Assembly: GCA_902625535.1 (NCBI GenBank)
Contig: CACOBT010000006.1
Location: 54,497 to 118,496, forward strand
Length of the DNA stretch: 64,000 nt
From: an uncultured beta proteobacterium
Lineage (GTDB): Bacteria > Pseudomonadota > Gammaproteobacteria > Burkholderiales > Burkholderiaceae_A
Direction: 5' to 3'
A program made the position numbers and the translations under genes. Position 1 is the first letter of the stretch. Every line of letters starts with the position of its first letter. The notes under the pieces were generated by a model, which was given only the letters and a program-made list of their open reading frames with translations, ran no database searches and was not told where the DNA came from. Below, piece after piece: positions 19,378-30,632 of this stretch.

Positions 19378-21100
19378 CGATTAGTTTGCCCGGAGTAAAA
19401 CGTTCTTCCTCAGAATATGGAAAAACGTCCTCAAATGATCCTCTTTTAATTTTTTCCTGTTGCCTCTTCCAATATAAAGGATTTAGTAATTCTGAATGAT
19501 ATTTTAAAAAAGGTTTTTTTATTTTCTTGTTGCTAAGAAGAAATGTTTCAAACTCCTCAGGAAAAACATCGTTGGGACCAATAGAGTACCAGGGCTCACC
19601 ACTAAGCTCGTCTTCCGGGTTATTTGGAGGTGGGACTGATCTGAAAACGCATTCCGTGATGTACTGAATCTCATCATAATCATAAAACACTACTCGACCA
19701 TTCTTTGTTAGACCAAAATTTTTGTAGAGTAGATCTCCGGGAAAAATATTTGCGCTTATCAATTGTTTTATTGCGTTTCCATACTCAAAAATTGCTTTAT
19801 CAACTTTCTCTTCGTTCGCTTTCTCTATAAAAACATTTAAAGGAATCATTCTACGCTCAATGTATACATGTTTAATTATTACGTGATCATCAATCTGTTC
19901 AAACATGTTACCTGCATTAGCCTGTAACTCATGGAGTAACTCAGCATCAAATCGCTCAGCAGGAAAGTCTACATTAGAATATTCCCATGTATCTGCTAAT
20001 CTACCAACTCTGTCATGATGTTTTACCAATTGGTACCTGTTCAAAATGTGTTCCCTCGAGACATCCTTCTGCCTGTTGTCCTTAATAACTTTGAAGACGT
20101 AAGGAAACGAAGGTAAATTGAAAACTAGCATTACCAGACCTTTGATCCCTTCAGCCAAAACAAATTTATCTCTAGAATTGTTCAAATGATGCAGAAGATC
20201 TCTATAAAACAGCGTTTTACCCTGTTTTTGTAGACCTAGCATCGTATATAGCTCACTAGTTGGCTTAGATGGCATAATGGTTTTTAAAAAATTGACATAT
20301 GCTGATGGAACCTCCATGTCGGCCATAAAATATGCCCTTGAAAACGAAAATAAAACTCCTAAACTGTCTTGATGGAAAACTATAGTGTCTAGAAATAATT
20401 CCCCCTTTCTATTCTTTAAGATTGGAATAGCAAATCCTGTGGGGTCACCATCAGAAACTATTCTCCCAATCATATAAGCACCCTTGTTTCGATAAAATAA
20501 AGAGCGCATTACATGTATTTGAAAATCTTTAGAAGGCTTAATTCCTTGCAGAATTACTAACGTTTTTTTAATTATTAACTTTATATCTCTCGCGATATTT
20601 TCCCAGGATCCTTCAAGCCCTACATCTCTTGTAATTGTTTTAATCATCATCTTTAAACCAAGAGATCTGGGATAATAAACTCTATAAGAAGAGGGCTTTG
20701 AATCAAGGTATTCCGTAGATATGGAAGGCCTTACGAAAAGGTAATCGTGATTTTGAAAATAAATTCTGTCTAACACCTGTGTTGCAATTGAGTTGAAAAA
20801 CGATTCTGCTAATTCAGGTTGTTTGTGCTCAGTTAACAACATAATGTATGCTTTTTTGACTTCAGGCCAAAACAAGTTTTCTTTAATTTCGTTACCATAC
20901 TTGACCTCTAAATTAGATGAGGTTTCTTTCACTCTAAGGTCATAAAAACTAATTCTTTCGCTAAGAAGTTCTCTTATTCCTGAATACTCAGACTTTTCAA
21001 ATTTATTTTTTGCTAATTGAGAGTTTGTTCTGAAAACTAAAAAGTGTTTGTCAAAACCCTCTAAAATGATCTTAGCGATGGATTGCGCTGAGTCTTTCAT
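19370..21100 (-). CDS. aceK: Isocitrate dehydrogenase kinase/phosphatase AceK
   Basis: A 576-residue bifunctional enzyme that phosphorylates isocitrate dehydrogenase to push carbon into the glyoxylate bypass and reverses this when needed. The ATP-binding segment EGIKGLVMLVFNLPSF and VFKVIKD near residue 335, and the acidic FYDYDEIQYITEC segment near 475, are diagnostic. Length is normal. Its ATG overlaps the rodA stop (TAATG). Its presence implies that the organism has isocitrate lyase and malate synthase elsewhere and can grow on acetate or fatty acids (inference). Confidence 0.95.
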   Translation of the reverse strand: MKDSAQSIAKIILEGFDKHFLVFRTNSQLAKNKFEKSEYSGIRELLSERISFYDLRVKETSSNLEVKYGNEIKENLFWPEVKKAYIMLLTEHKQPELAESFFNSIATQVLDRIYFQNHDYLFVRPSISTEYLDSKPSSYRVYYPRSLGLKMMIKTITRDVGLEGSWENIARDIKLIIKKTLVILQGIKPSKDFQIHVMRSLFYRNKGAYMIGRIVSDGDPTGFAIPILKNRKGELFLDTIVFHQDSLGVLFSFSRAYFMADMEVPSAYVNFLKTIMPSKPTSELYTMLGLQKQGKTLFYRDLLHHLNNSRDKFVLAEGIKGLVMLVFNLPSFPYVFKVIKDNRQKDVSREHILNRYQLVKHHDRVGRLADTWEYSNVDFPAERFDAELLHELQANAGNMFEQIDDHVIIKHVYIERRMIPLNVFIEKANEEKVDKAIFEYGNAIKQLISANIFPGDLLYKNFGLTKNGRVVFYDYDEIQYITECVFRSVPPPNNPEDELSGEPWYSIGPNDVFPEEFETFLLSNKKIKKPFLKYHSELLNPLYWKRQQEKIKRGSFEDVFPYSEEERFTPGKLIDD

Positions 21101-22266
21101 TACCTTTGTAAGGAAAATCCTTGTGTGGTTTCAGATCTATCTTTACCGATACTCATCAAGAGTCCGACACCTATGCCTAACGTTATCAAGGCGGTCCCAC
21201 CGTAAGACATCCACGGCAATGGGACTCCAACAACTGGTAATACGCCGGTTACCATTCCGATATTTACGCATGCATATGTGAATGTCATCATCGATAACGT
21301 CCCACCGAGCAACCTGGCAAAATCAGTTGGAGCGCCGATGGAAATCCATAAGCCTCGAAGGGTAATTCCTGCATAGAGGAGCACTAAAAAAAAGGCGCCG
21401 AAAAATCCGAACTCTTCCGCATACCCAGAAAAAACGAAATCTGTCGATCGTTCGGGTATGAAGGCAAGTTGAGTTTGGGTTCCTTGCAACCATCCTTTTC
21501 CTAAGATTCCTCCGGAACCTACAGCCGTAATCGACTGTAATGTATGAAAGCCGGCCCCTAGGGGATCTCTCATCGGATCTAAGAGGGTACAGATGCGCAA
21601 TTTTTGATAATCGCGCAATCCTGGCCATATGACATCTTCAGCGCAAAATCTGTCCCCAAAAATCAATAAGCTTAACAGCAAAATTATCAAAAATGTAACG
21701 CCGAGTGATATGATTCTCCAAGGCAATCCGGCAAAGAAAAGAAGAATTGTTCCCGAAATGAATAATAAAATTGACGTCCCTAAGTCTGGTTGTCGCAAAA
21801 CGAGAATCAATGGGAATAAAAATAGTAATAAAATAAATAACCAGTCACGTTTAGAATTTAAACCTTCCGATTTTTGTACAACCCAAGCTAAAAGTAATGG
21901 CAACGAAATTTTCAATATTTCAGAAGGTTGCATGTTGATAAAACCTAAATTTATCCATCGTGTAGCCCCGTTAACAGTTTCCCCAAAAAATTCTGTAGCA
22001 ATCAAAAGAAAAATTGTCACGACATACGCTGGAATTGCAAATTTCTCAATTATTACAGATGGGACATGACTCAAAAAAATTATCAACAACCCAGCGATTA
22101 ATATATTTCTAAGGTGTTGATAAAAACGGATGACCTCATCGTGACTAGAGCTGTATACAGCGAAGCAACTAATAATAGAAACTGCCAAAATCATTACTGA
22201 TAATGGCTTATCTAAGTGTTTAAAGATGAAACTGATTGGTCTAGGGAGAATGGTCAACTTGTTCAT
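21100..22266 (-). CDS. rodA: Rod shape-determining SEDS glycosyltransferase RodA
   Basis: A polytopic membrane protein of 388 residues (about ten helices) of the SEDS family that polymerises peptidoglycan glycan strands with its partner PBP2. Typical segments are TRWINLGFINMQPSEILKIS, LRQPDLGTS, PERSTDFVFS and the C-terminal VPLPWMSYGGTALI. It starts 12 bases after the mrdA stop and shares one base with the aceK start. Confidence 0.95.
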   Translation of the reverse strand: MNKLTILPRPISFIFKHLDKPLSVMILAVSIISCFAVYSSSHDEVIRFYQHLRNILIAGLLIIFLSHVPSVIIEKFAIPAYVVTIFLLIATEFFGETVNGATRWINLGFINMQPSEILKISLPLLLAWVVQKSEGLNSKRDWLFILLLFLFPLILVLRQPDLGTSILLFISGTILLFFAGLPWRIISLGVTFLIILLLSLLIFGDRFCAEDVIWPGLRDYQKLRICTLLDPMRDPLGAGFHTLQSITAVGSGGILGKGWLQGTQTQLAFIPERSTDFVFSGYAEEFGFFGAFFLVLLYAGITLRGLWISIGAPTDFARLLGGTLSMMTFTYACVNIGMVTGVLPVVGVPLPWMSYGGTALITLGIGVGLLMSIGKDRSETTQGFSLQR

Positions 22267-22278
22267 TTCATGCAGTTT

Positions 22279-24105
22279 TTATCGTTTTTTACCTAAATAA
22301 AAGTCAAAAACTAACTTAGCTATGGGCGTGGCAGCGGTTACTCCGAACCCTCCATTCTCTACTATTACAGCTATCGCAATCTTTGGTTTATCAACCGGCG
22401 CAAAACCAATATATAGGCTATGGTCCTTTAATCGATCGGGGAGTTTTTCTGAATCATATTCCTCATCTTGTTTGATTGTGAAGACCTGTGCCGTGCCCGT
22501 TTTCCCCGCAACTGGGTAACGAGAACCGCCAAACACCCTTGAAGCTGTGCCAGATTTATTAACTTCCACCATTGCATCGATTACAAAATCAAACCAAGTT
22601 TGTTCAGTATTCAATTTACCCTGAACAATAGGCTTAACATAGGTAAAGTCGCTAGCGTTAAACTCTTGACTCCCCTTAAACAATCTGGGTTTGATGACAA
22701 TACCGCGATTGGCTATTATAGAAATCGCTTTAGCCATCTGTAAAATTGTAAAGGTATTATAGCCCTGACCAATCCCTATTGAAGGGGTCTCACCCTGTAA
22801 CCACTGCTTCCCATGGCGTTTGAGTTTCCAGGAAGACGAAGGTAAAATCCCTTTGGCTTCTCCGCTAAGATCAACTCCAGTTTTTTCCCCGAATCCAAAA
22901 GGTGCTACAAATTCATGTATCAGGTCTACGCCCATTCCGATAGCAAGTTTGTAATAGTACGTGTCGCTGGAGACTATTATTGATTTCCTCATGTCTACCT
23001 GGCCGTGCCCTCCTTGTGAGCTATCTCGAAATTTATGATTGCCCAGCACGAAATAGCCAGGGTCGTTTACTATCTCGTTGGGATCTTTTGCTCCGGACGA
23101 TAACGCTGCGAGTGCCATGAAGGGTTTGTAAGTAGAGCCCGGAGGATACAACCCTTTAAGAGGCCTGTTCAGCAATGGTTTGTCTGGAGATAAATTTAAC
23201 TCTTCCCAGATTTTCTGATCAATCCCATCGATGAATGCGTTGGGATCGAAATTCGGCATCGAAACAAAGGCGAGAATTTCACCTGTTGATGGTTCTATCG
23301 CGACTAACCCCCCCTTTCTTGAGCCGAAGCTATCCTCAATAAGATTTTGTAAGGTTGCGTCAATCGTCAGAGCAATATTTTTCCCAGGAACAGGGTGACT
23401 ATTGTTAAGCTCTCTAATCATCTTTCCGCCGGCCGTAACCTCTACGTGTTGATACCCTATCTTTCCTCGAAGAAGATGCTCATAACTCTCTTCAACTCCT
23501 AATTTTCCTATGTGTGTAAACCCCCTGTATTGATTTGCGTTTTTTTGTTTTTTTTGTCTTAATAAATCAGCCTCAGAAATTCTACCGATGTGCCCAAGAA
23601 TATGGGAGGAGCTTTTCCCCAACGGATAACTTCTTATCAAACGAGGGCGTACTTCAACACCCGGCAAGTTCTGAATTCTCGTAACTAACTTAGCTACTTC
23701 TATATCGTTGAGTGGTCCCCGAAGAGGAAGTCCGTCGTAGGAGCGAACTTCCTTTCGTAGTCGATTAAATTTTCTGACATCTGTTTTTGTGATATCGATA
23801 ACTTCTCTGAGAATTCGAATGGTTTTTTCGAAATTCACTATTTTTGAGGGCTGTAATTCAAGATAAAATCCAGCATCATTTCGAGCCAAGACTTTTAGCT
23901 CTCTGTCAAAAATCATTCCTCTGGGCGCTTGCTGTGGAAGGAGGATTACCCTGTTATCTTCAGCCTTAGATGAATGTTTCTCATGCTCTATAATTTGAAG
24001 CCAAGCAAGTCTTGACAAGAGTAATGCGAATACTATGGTTACAACCAATGCGAGGGTGCTTGCCCTTACCCGAAAAACTTTCTGGTTTTCGCGAGAGAAA
24101 ATCAT
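22279..24105 (-). CDS. mrdA: Penicillin-binding protein 2 (elongation transpeptidase)
   Basis: A 608-residue class B penicillin-binding protein. An N-terminal membrane anchor (about residues 15-35) is followed by the PBP dimer domain and a transpeptidase domain with the three active-site motifs: STYK (PPGSTYKPF), SSD (VSSDTYYYK) and KTG (AGKTGTAQV). It crosslinks peptidoglycan during rod elongation together with RodA. The ATG overlaps the mreD stop (ATGA, 24102-24105). Confidence 0.95.
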   Translation of the reverse strand: MIFSRENQKVFRVRASTLALVVTIVFALLLSRLAWLQIIEHEKHSSKAEDNRVILLPQQAPRGMIFDRELKVLARNDAGFYLELQPSKIVNFEKTIRILREVIDITKTDVRKFNRLRKEVRSYDGLPLRGPLNDIEVAKLVTRIQNLPGVEVRPRLIRSYPLGKSSSHILGHIGRISEADLLRQKKQKNANQYRGFTHIGKLGVEESYEHLLRGKIGYQHVEVTAGGKMIRELNNSHPVPGKNIALTIDATLQNLIEDSFGSRKGGLVAIEPSTGEILAFVSMPNFDPNAFIDGIDQKIWEELNLSPDKPLLNRPLKGLYPPGSTYKPFMALAALSSGAKDPNEIVNDPGYFVLGNHKFRDSSQGGHGQVDMRKSIIVSSDTYYYKLAIGMGVDLIHEFVAPFGFGEKTGVDLSGEAKGILPSSSWKLKRHGKQWLQGETPSIGIGQGYNTFTILQMAKAISIIANRGIVIKPRLFKGSQEFNASDFTYVKPIVQGKLNTEQTWFDFVIDAMVEVNKSGTASRVFGGSRYPVAGKTGTAQVFTIKQDEEYDSEKLPDRLKDHSLYIGFAPVDKPKIAIAVIVENGGFGVTAATPIAKLVFDFYLGKKR

Positions 24106-24635
24106 ATCTTTATTCTTGAGCTAGAAGAGCGCGTTGTTAATTCCGATCCAGAACGCCTGTTAATTAATTTTAACATTACCCACCCTACAAAAAAAGCGGC
24201 GATTGACTCCAAAAACGGCTTAAAAATAAACCACCATGGTGCCATGGTTCCATCTGCAAAATAGCGAACTATGGCATCAATTAAAAGAGCGAATGCGAAT
24301 ATTGGTATTAGGTTGACACACTGAGTTGCCAGTGGATACCAACTCAACCTCCTGTGAAATATGTTTGTGCAAAAACATAATATTGAGTAAAGAAGTGCAT
24401 GCTGACCCAAGAAAGCTCCTGTATACACGTCCATGATTAATCCCATAAACCATGCAAAATAAAGATTTACCTTTCCTGGCGTATAGATGTTCCAAAAAAC
24501 CAAAATAACAGCTAAAAAATCGGGCCATGGGAAGAGATTTGTTGTGGGAACTAGATTTCCGAAAAATGCAATCGCAATAGAAATATAAAAGATTTTTGAT
24601 GTAGGTTTTCGCCGTATAAGATTATTCGGAACCAT
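24102..24635 (-). CDS. mreD: Rod shape-determining protein MreD
   Basis: A small polytopic membrane protein (177 residues from the ATG at 24635; a TTG two codons earlier is possible) with about five hydrophobic helices. Identity rests on the membrane pattern, size, the segment WFMGLIMDVYTGAFLGQHAL typical of MreD, and strict placement between mreC and mrdA. It overlaps mreC by 14 bases and has no clear ribosome-binding site, so translation is probably coupled. Confidence 0.9.
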   Translation of the reverse strand: MVPNNLIRRKPTSKIFYISIAIAFFGNLVPTTNLFPWPDFLAVILVFWNIYTPGKVNLYFAWFMGLIMDVYTGAFLGQHALLYSILCFCTNIFHRRLSWYPLATQCVNLIPIFAFALLIDAIVRYFADGTMAPWWFIFKPFLESIAAFFVGWVMLKLINRRSGSELTTRSSSSRIKI

Positions 24636-25479
24636 TATCAACTTTTTTCTTGAGCAAAATCATGACCTGGTGTTGTGCGCCGGCGCTTGATGCGGCTCGA
24701 CCGATGACTTTGGGCAGTTGTCCAGCAGTTGCCGGGCTAACACTGATGATGTGGCCAACCATTATCCCAGGCGGATATATCCCTCCTAGCCCGGAGGTGA
24801 TAACCTCGTCACCTATTTTAATATTTGCACTGATATCAGCGTACTGCAATTCAAACGTCGCTCTGTTACCTTGGCCCTTTGTTATTCCGATTACTTCCGA
24901 GGACGGTAAAGAGACAGGCACTGAAATATTCGAGTCAGAAACTAATGTAAGTTCCGATGAGGTGTTATACACTCTGCTTAGTTGACCTAAAATCCCTCGT
25001 GAGGAAATCACTGGATAACCAACAGCTAGTTCATGGACTTTACCTTTGTTTATAACAACCTTGTCGGTGTAGATGTCAGGTAACTCGTATCTTATTTCGG
25101 CATTTACAAATGGAGGTTCCAGCTTAACCTGTAATCCTAGTAGGGCTCTTAGTTCTCTATTTTCATTCTCTAACTGTTGAATTTTTAACATTATTTTTGT
25201 ATTAATTCGTAAATCATTTTCAAGATCGTCGATTTTGTTATTGAGAGAGAGAACTGTAGAGGCATGTTGAGATAAAGAAACAAAGGCGTCCCTTGGTAAA
25301 AGCAAGACTTCGATTACTGGTCTCGTGAAAGAGAAAAAGGTACTTCTAATTGTCGTTATAAAATTTAAGTTTAAATCCAGAGTAATTAAAGTAATTGATA
25401 ATAAAACACAGACAACAAAATTTGCCGTCAGTGAAGAACCTTGTTTGAATAATGGCGGTGGAGATTGTGATAGGGACAC
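24622..25479 (-). CDS. mreC: Rod shape-determining protein MreC
   Basis: A bitopic protein of 285 residues: cytoplasmic SPPPLFKQG tail, one membrane helix (about 20-40), a coiled coil (about 65-110, IDDLENDLRINTKI onward) and a periplasmic beta domain with the conserved VISSRGILGQL and TSGLGGIYPPGIMVG segments. It links MreB to the periplasmic elongation enzymes. The start is GTG at 25479, supported by conservation of SPPPLFKQG in betaproteobacterial MreC. It begins 9 bases after the mreB stop. Confidence 0.94.
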   Translation of the reverse strand: MSLSQSPPPLFKQGSSLTANFVVCVLLSITLITLDLNLNFITTIRSTFFSFTRPVIEVLLLPRDAFVSLSQHASTVLSLNNKIDDLENDLRINTKIMLKIQQLENENRELRALLGLQVKLEPPFVNAEIRYELPDIYTDKVVINKGKVHELAVGYPVISSRGILGQLSRVYNTSSELTLVSDSNISVPVSLPSSEVIGITKGQGNRATFELQYADISANIKIGDEVITSGLGGIYPPGIMVGHIISVSPATAGQLPKVIGRAASSAGAQHQVMILLKKKVDNGSE

Positions 25480-25488
25480 GGTAAAGAA

Positions 25489-26602
<1,114 letters not shown>

Positions 26603-26896
26603 ATGAAATTACATAGCCGAGATATAAAAAAGCTTTTCGCTTTGTCTAAACTGACAATAAAAAAAGAGGAGCAAGATTCTTTAGCCCGTGAATTATCATC
26701 AGTTCTATCATGGGTTGGAACGCTACAAAGCGCTGATACCGAAAACATCCTTCCGATGACACATCCAGTTCCTCTAAATACGAATTGCAATAATGACCTC
26801 CCGCCAGAAAACATTTCCTTGGACAACGCTCTAAAAAATGCGCCTGAGTCAGAAAATAATCACTTTCTGGTTCCGAAAGTCATTGATCAGGTTTAA
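26603..26896 (+). CDS. gatC: Asp-tRNA(Asn)/Glu-tRNA(Gln) amidotransferase subunit C
   Basis: A 97-residue GatC subunit. It is short, begins with the family pattern of a helix followed by LSSVLSWVGTLQSADTENI, and carries the PMTHPVPL segment that wraps the GatA subunit. It stabilises the GatAB transamidosome that corrects misacylated Glu-tRNA(Gln) and/or Asp-tRNA(Asn). A strong AAAGGAGA ribosome-binding site precedes the ATG. gatA follows 22 bases later. Confidence 0.93.
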   Translation: MKLHSRDIKKLFALSKLTIKKEEQDSLARELSSVLSWVGTLQSADTENILPMTHPVPLNTNCNNDLPPENISLDNALKNAPESENNHFLVPKVIDQV

Positions 26897-26918
26897 GTTA
26901 GATATTTTTTAAATTATT

Positions 26919-28424
26919 GTGCAAGATATAAGATTACTACGAAAATCCCTTGAAACCAAAAAAATTGGGGTATTAGAGTTAGTAACGGAACTATTACAAA
27001 AATTTGAGGATAATTCCTTAGGAGCAGTTCTTTGCGTAAATAAAGATGAATCTATAAAACAGGCAAAGGAAGCTCAAAAAAAGATCGACGCTGGAATTTC
27101 GGAGCCTCTTCTCGGAGTACCTTGTGCACATAAGGATGTTTTTGTTACGAAATACTGGAAAACAACGGCTGGTTCAAGAATTCTGTCGGACTATTTCAGT
27201 CCATTTGATGCGACAGTTGTGAAAAAGATTGCTCAGTCGGGTGCAATTTGTTTGGGTAAATCAAGTTGTGATGAATTTGCCATGGGGTCTGCGAACCAAA
27301 ATTGCGCTTTTGGAACATGTTTGAATCCGTGGGATGAAAATGCTATTCCTGGAGGTTCTTCCGGTGGCTCAGCAGCATTAGTAGGCGCCGGGCATGCGTC
27401 TTTTGCAACCGGTACAGATACAGGTGGCTCAATAAGGCAACCGTCTGCAATGTGTGGGGTTACCGGGATGAAACCAACATACGGGCTAGTTTCCCGGTGG
27501 GGCATAGTTGCTTACGCTTCGAGTTTAGATCAGGCTGGTCCTATAGCGAACTCGGCCTACGACTGTGGATTAGTCTTGAATGCTATGGCTGGCTTTGATC
27601 CAAGAGATTCGACTAGTCAAAAGATTGACAAAGTTGATTATTGCGAGCTCATGAATGGTAACAAGGAGAAAGCTGGCAATAGACCTTTGAAAGATTTGGT
27701 TTTGGGGCTTCCAAAAGAATATCTCGCAGCAATTTATTCGGAGGACGTGGCGTTTGCTTTTGAAGAAGCAGTACGCACTTACGAAAAGCTTGGGGCCACG
27801 GTAAAAGAAGTTTCTCTTCCTCATACTAAACATTCTGTAGCTGCTTATTACGTCATTGCCCCTGCTGAGGCCTCATCTAATTTGTCGAGATTTGATGGTG
27901 TTAAGTTTGGTCATAGGAGTTCTGGGGCTACGACCCTTGACGAATTGTACATAGATACTAGATCGGAAGGCTTCGGGGCGGAGGTAAAGAGGCGTATCCT
28001 CGTAGGTTCCTTCGTTTTGTCTCACGGTTATTATGACGCTTATTACAATCAAGCGTCGAAAGTCAGGCGTCTTGTACTTCATGATTTTGAAGCAACATTC
28101 AAAGCTTGTGATTTTTTACTTTGTCCTTCTTCTCCGGTAGTAGCCTGGGATATTGGTACCCAACCAGATTTTGGCACAAGCTTTAATGGTCCTGAGAATG
28201 TTCCTAAAGAATATTTGGCTGATTTATTTACGGTTGGTGCTAGCTTAGCGGGCCTGCCAGCAATATCTGTCCCATGTGGTTTTGGGAAGGGCAATCTTTC
28301 CAGACGTCCTATTGGTTTGCAAGTCATTGGACCCCATTTTAGTGAACAGAGGATTTTGCAAATAGCGGATATGTTTCAAACTGTGACGAATTGGCACACT
28401 TTAAAACCTTTCGAGAAAACTTAA
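26919..28424 (+). CDS. gatA: Asp/Glu-tRNA amidotransferase subunit A (amidase)
   Basis: An amidase-signature enzyme of 501 residues that releases ammonia from glutamine or asparagine for GatB. The Ser-cisSer-Lys triad is visible: Lys in PCAHKDVFV near residue 70, the glycine/serine loop PGGSSGGSAALV near 145, and the nucleophile region TDTGGSIRQPSAM. The start is GTG at 26919, which leaves the expected N-terminal helix. It lies between gatC and gatB in the conserved order. Confidence 0.96.
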   Translation: MQDIRLLRKSLETKKIGVLELVTELLQKFEDNSLGAVLCVNKDESIKQAKEAQKKIDAGISEPLLGVPCAHKDVFVTKYWKTTAGSRILSDYFSPFDATVVKKIAQSGAICLGKSSCDEFAMGSANQNCAFGTCLNPWDENAIPGGSSGGSAALVGAGHASFATGTDTGGSIRQPSAMCGVTGMKPTYGLVSRWGIVAYASSLDQAGPIANSAYDCGLVLNAMAGFDPRDSTSQKIDKVDYCELMNGNKEKAGNRPLKDLVLGLPKEYLAAIYSEDVAFAFEEAVRTYEKLGATVKEVSLPHTKHSVAAYYVIAPAEASSNLSRFDGVKFGHRSSGATTLDELYIDTRSEGFGAEVKRRILVGSFVLSHGYYDAYYNQASKVRRLVLHDFEATFKACDFLLCPSSPVVAWDIGTQPDFGTSFNGPENVPKEYLADLFTVGASLAGLPAISVPCGFGKGNLSRRPIGLQVIGPHFSEQRILQIADMFQTVTNWHTLKPFEKT

Positions 28425-28436
28425 GGAAAAAATATA

Positions 28437-29933
28437 ATGGAGTGGGATATTGTGATTGGCTTAGAGACACATGTTCAGTTATTGACTAAATCCAAAATCT
28501 TTTCCAGAGGTGGAACGCACTTCGGACAAACGGCTAATACGGAAATCGACTTTGTAGATCTCGGGTTGCCTGGAGTTTTGCCAGTCGTAAACAAAAAAGC
28601 ATTGGAGTACGCAATCTTATTCGGAATCTCAGTCAAAGGAAAGATTTCTGAAGAGACAATTTTTTCTAGAAAAAACTATTTTTACCCTGACCTACCAAAA
28701 GGTTATCAAATTAGCCAACTAGATAAACCTATCGTAATTGGCGGTAACGTCGATGTTACTCTTGATGGAAATAAAAAGTTCAATGTGGCGCTGACAAGAG
28801 CGCATCTTGAGGAGGATGCTGGAAAGTCCGTACATGAGGGATTCGGCGATCTTAGCTCAGGTATAGACTTCAATAGGGCTGGGATAGCGCTTTTAGAAAT
28901 TGTTTCCGAGCCTTCAATGACGTCGGCTGCTGAAGCCGTAGCTTATGCAAAGTGTTTGCATAATTTGGTTACATGGATTGGAATTTGCGATGGTAATATG
29001 CAGGAGGGTTCTTTCCGAATGGACGCTAATGTTTCGGTAAAACCACAAGGAACGAAAGTTTTGGGCACGAGATGCGAAATAAAAAACCTGAATTCTTTCA
29101 GGTTTCTCGAAAAAGCTATCAAATATGAGGCAGCTCGACAAATTGAGTTATTAGAGAATGATGAGCAAGTTATTCAGCAAACCAGACTCTATGATCCGTC
29201 TATTAACAAGACTAAAGAAATGCGTAGTAAGGAAAACTCGGACGACTATCGCTACTTTCCGGATCCAGATATTCCGTCGATAATAATTAGTGAGGAGCTA
29301 ATCGACTCAATGACCAAGCAAATGCCGATGCTTCCTAGTGAGGTTAGAGAATCACTAGTTACGTTTTTTGGCATGAGTGAGGAGTCCGCTTATATCCTAA
29401 CCTCAAAGAAACAATATTTAGATTTCTTTAATGATGTTTTAAAAAAAAGCTGTGAATTTTCAGGATTAGAAATTGGAAAAGATCAGCATAAAACTCAAAT
29501 TACAAAGAAGGCAGAATCCATCTCCAAATGGATGCTTGGAAGGTTGTTTGCTCAGCTTAATAAGGAGGCTCTCGATGTTTCAAGTTCGAAAATCAGTCCA
29601 TTTGAATTGGCCGAAATTCTTCATCGTCTTGAATTGGGTGAGCTTACAAGTCAAACTGCTGCGAAGCTCTTTGATCTGCTCTGGAATAATGAAAACGAAA
29701 ACATTGAAGATTTAGTAAAGAAGCATAATTTGACTGAGATTGAAGATGATAGTCTTGTTGATGATTTAATTTTTGATGTATTGGGTAACAATGAAAAAAT
29801 GGTGCTTGAGTATAAGTCAGGTAAGGATAAGGCTCTGAATGCTCTTGTCGGCCAAGTAATGAAAGCGTCCAAAGGTAGAGCAAATGCACAGTCTGTTAAG
29901 AATAAAATAATACATGCGATAGCAAAGACTTAA
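28437..29933 (+). CDS. gatB: Asp/Glu-tRNA amidotransferase subunit B
   Basis: A 498-residue GatB kinase/amidotransferase subunit with IGLETHVQLLTKSKIFS at the N-terminus, YFYPDLPKGYQISQ, ALTRAHLEEDAGKS and the tRNA-binding C-terminal YqeY-like tail. It activates the misacylated tRNA with ATP and transfers ammonia from GatA. An AAGGA site precedes the ATG 12 bases after gatA. Its stop lies 3 bases from the convergent pyrE stop. Confidence 0.96.
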   Translation: MEWDIVIGLETHVQLLTKSKIFSRGGTHFGQTANTEIDFVDLGLPGVLPVVNKKALEYAILFGISVKGKISEETIFSRKNYFYPDLPKGYQISQLDKPIVIGGNVDVTLDGNKKFNVALTRAHLEEDAGKSVHEGFGDLSSGIDFNRAGIALLEIVSEPSMTSAAEAVAYAKCLHNLVTWIGICDGNMQEGSFRMDANVSVKPQGTKVLGTRCEIKNLNSFRFLEKAIKYEAARQIELLENDEQVIQQTRLYDPSINKTKEMRSKENSDDYRYFPDPDIPSIIISEELIDSMTKQMPMLPSEVRESLVTFFGMSEESAYILTSKKQYLDFFNDVLKKSCEFSGLEIGKDQHKTQITKKAESISKWMLGRLFAQLNKEALDVSSSKISPFELAEILHRLELGELTSQTAAKLFDLLWNNENENIEDLVKKHNLTEIEDDSLVDDLIFDVLGNNEKMVLEYKSGKDKALNALVGQVMKASKGRANAQSVKNKIIHAIAKT

Positions 29934-29936
29934 AAA

Positions 29937-30602
29937 TTAATTCAAGGATCCAAATTTTTTAAGATAGCTATCGATCTGCTTTAAATTTTTGCCATCTATC
30001 TCGCTGTGGTTTTTGAGATCAGATAATTTAACAATTGAAAATACAGGAACGCCCATCGATTCCGTTATTTCTTCCGTAGTATTTTTATAGTCTCTCGAAG
30101 CAACGCTTTGCCCTTGTTCCATTCTATCGAGAGCAACTAGGATTCCAGAGATGACTCCTTTTTCTTTTCTCACAATTTCAATGGCTCTCCTTGAGGACAG
30201 CCCGGCTGAAATAACATCATCTATGATTAATACATTTTTTCCGTTAATATCTCCGACTATTTGACCGCCTTCCCCATGTATTTTCTTTTCTTTTCTATCG
30301 TATGCTATGTCCAAATTAAGAGAATAGTCACATAGCGTGACTGCAATCGCACTCACCAGGGGTATCCCTTTATACGCAGGACCAAATAGACAATCTACCT
30401 TTAAACCATGAGCGTTGATAATGTCTAAAATTTTTTTTGCGTAAAAATCGGCTAACGTGGTTAAAAGCTTCCCATTCGAAAATTTTCCAGTATTGAAAAA
30501 ATACGGTGAGTCTCTACCTGCCTTTGTTTTGAATTTGCCAAAGCTTAAAACATTGCTGGATAATACAAATTTAAGGAACAACCGAACATTATCGTTATTC
30601 AT
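29937..30602 (-). CDS. pyrE: Orotate phosphoribosyltransferase
   Basis: A 221-residue type I phosphoribosyltransferase that makes orotidine 5'-monophosphate in pyrimidine synthesis. The PRPP-binding loop VLIIDDVISAGLSSRRA is clear, and the N-terminal FKTKAGRDSPYFFNTG and FGPAYKGIPL segments fit PyrE. I chose the ATG at 30602 over an in-frame TTG two codons upstream. It is divergent from exonuclease III with only 30 bases between starts. Confidence 0.95.
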   Translation of the reverse strand: MNNDNVRLFLKFVLSSNVLSFGKFKTKAGRDSPYFFNTGKFSNGKLLTTLADFYAKKILDIINAHGLKVDCLFGPAYKGIPLVSAIAVTLCDYSLNLDIAYDRKEKKIHGEGGQIVGDINGKNVLIIDDVISAGLSSRRAIEIVRKEKGVISGILVALDRMEQGQSVASRDYKNTTEEITESMGVPVFSIVKLSDLKNHSEIDGKNLKQIDSYLKKFGSLN

Positions 30603-30632
30603 GTCCAAAGTCTAAACGAGAAATATATTTTT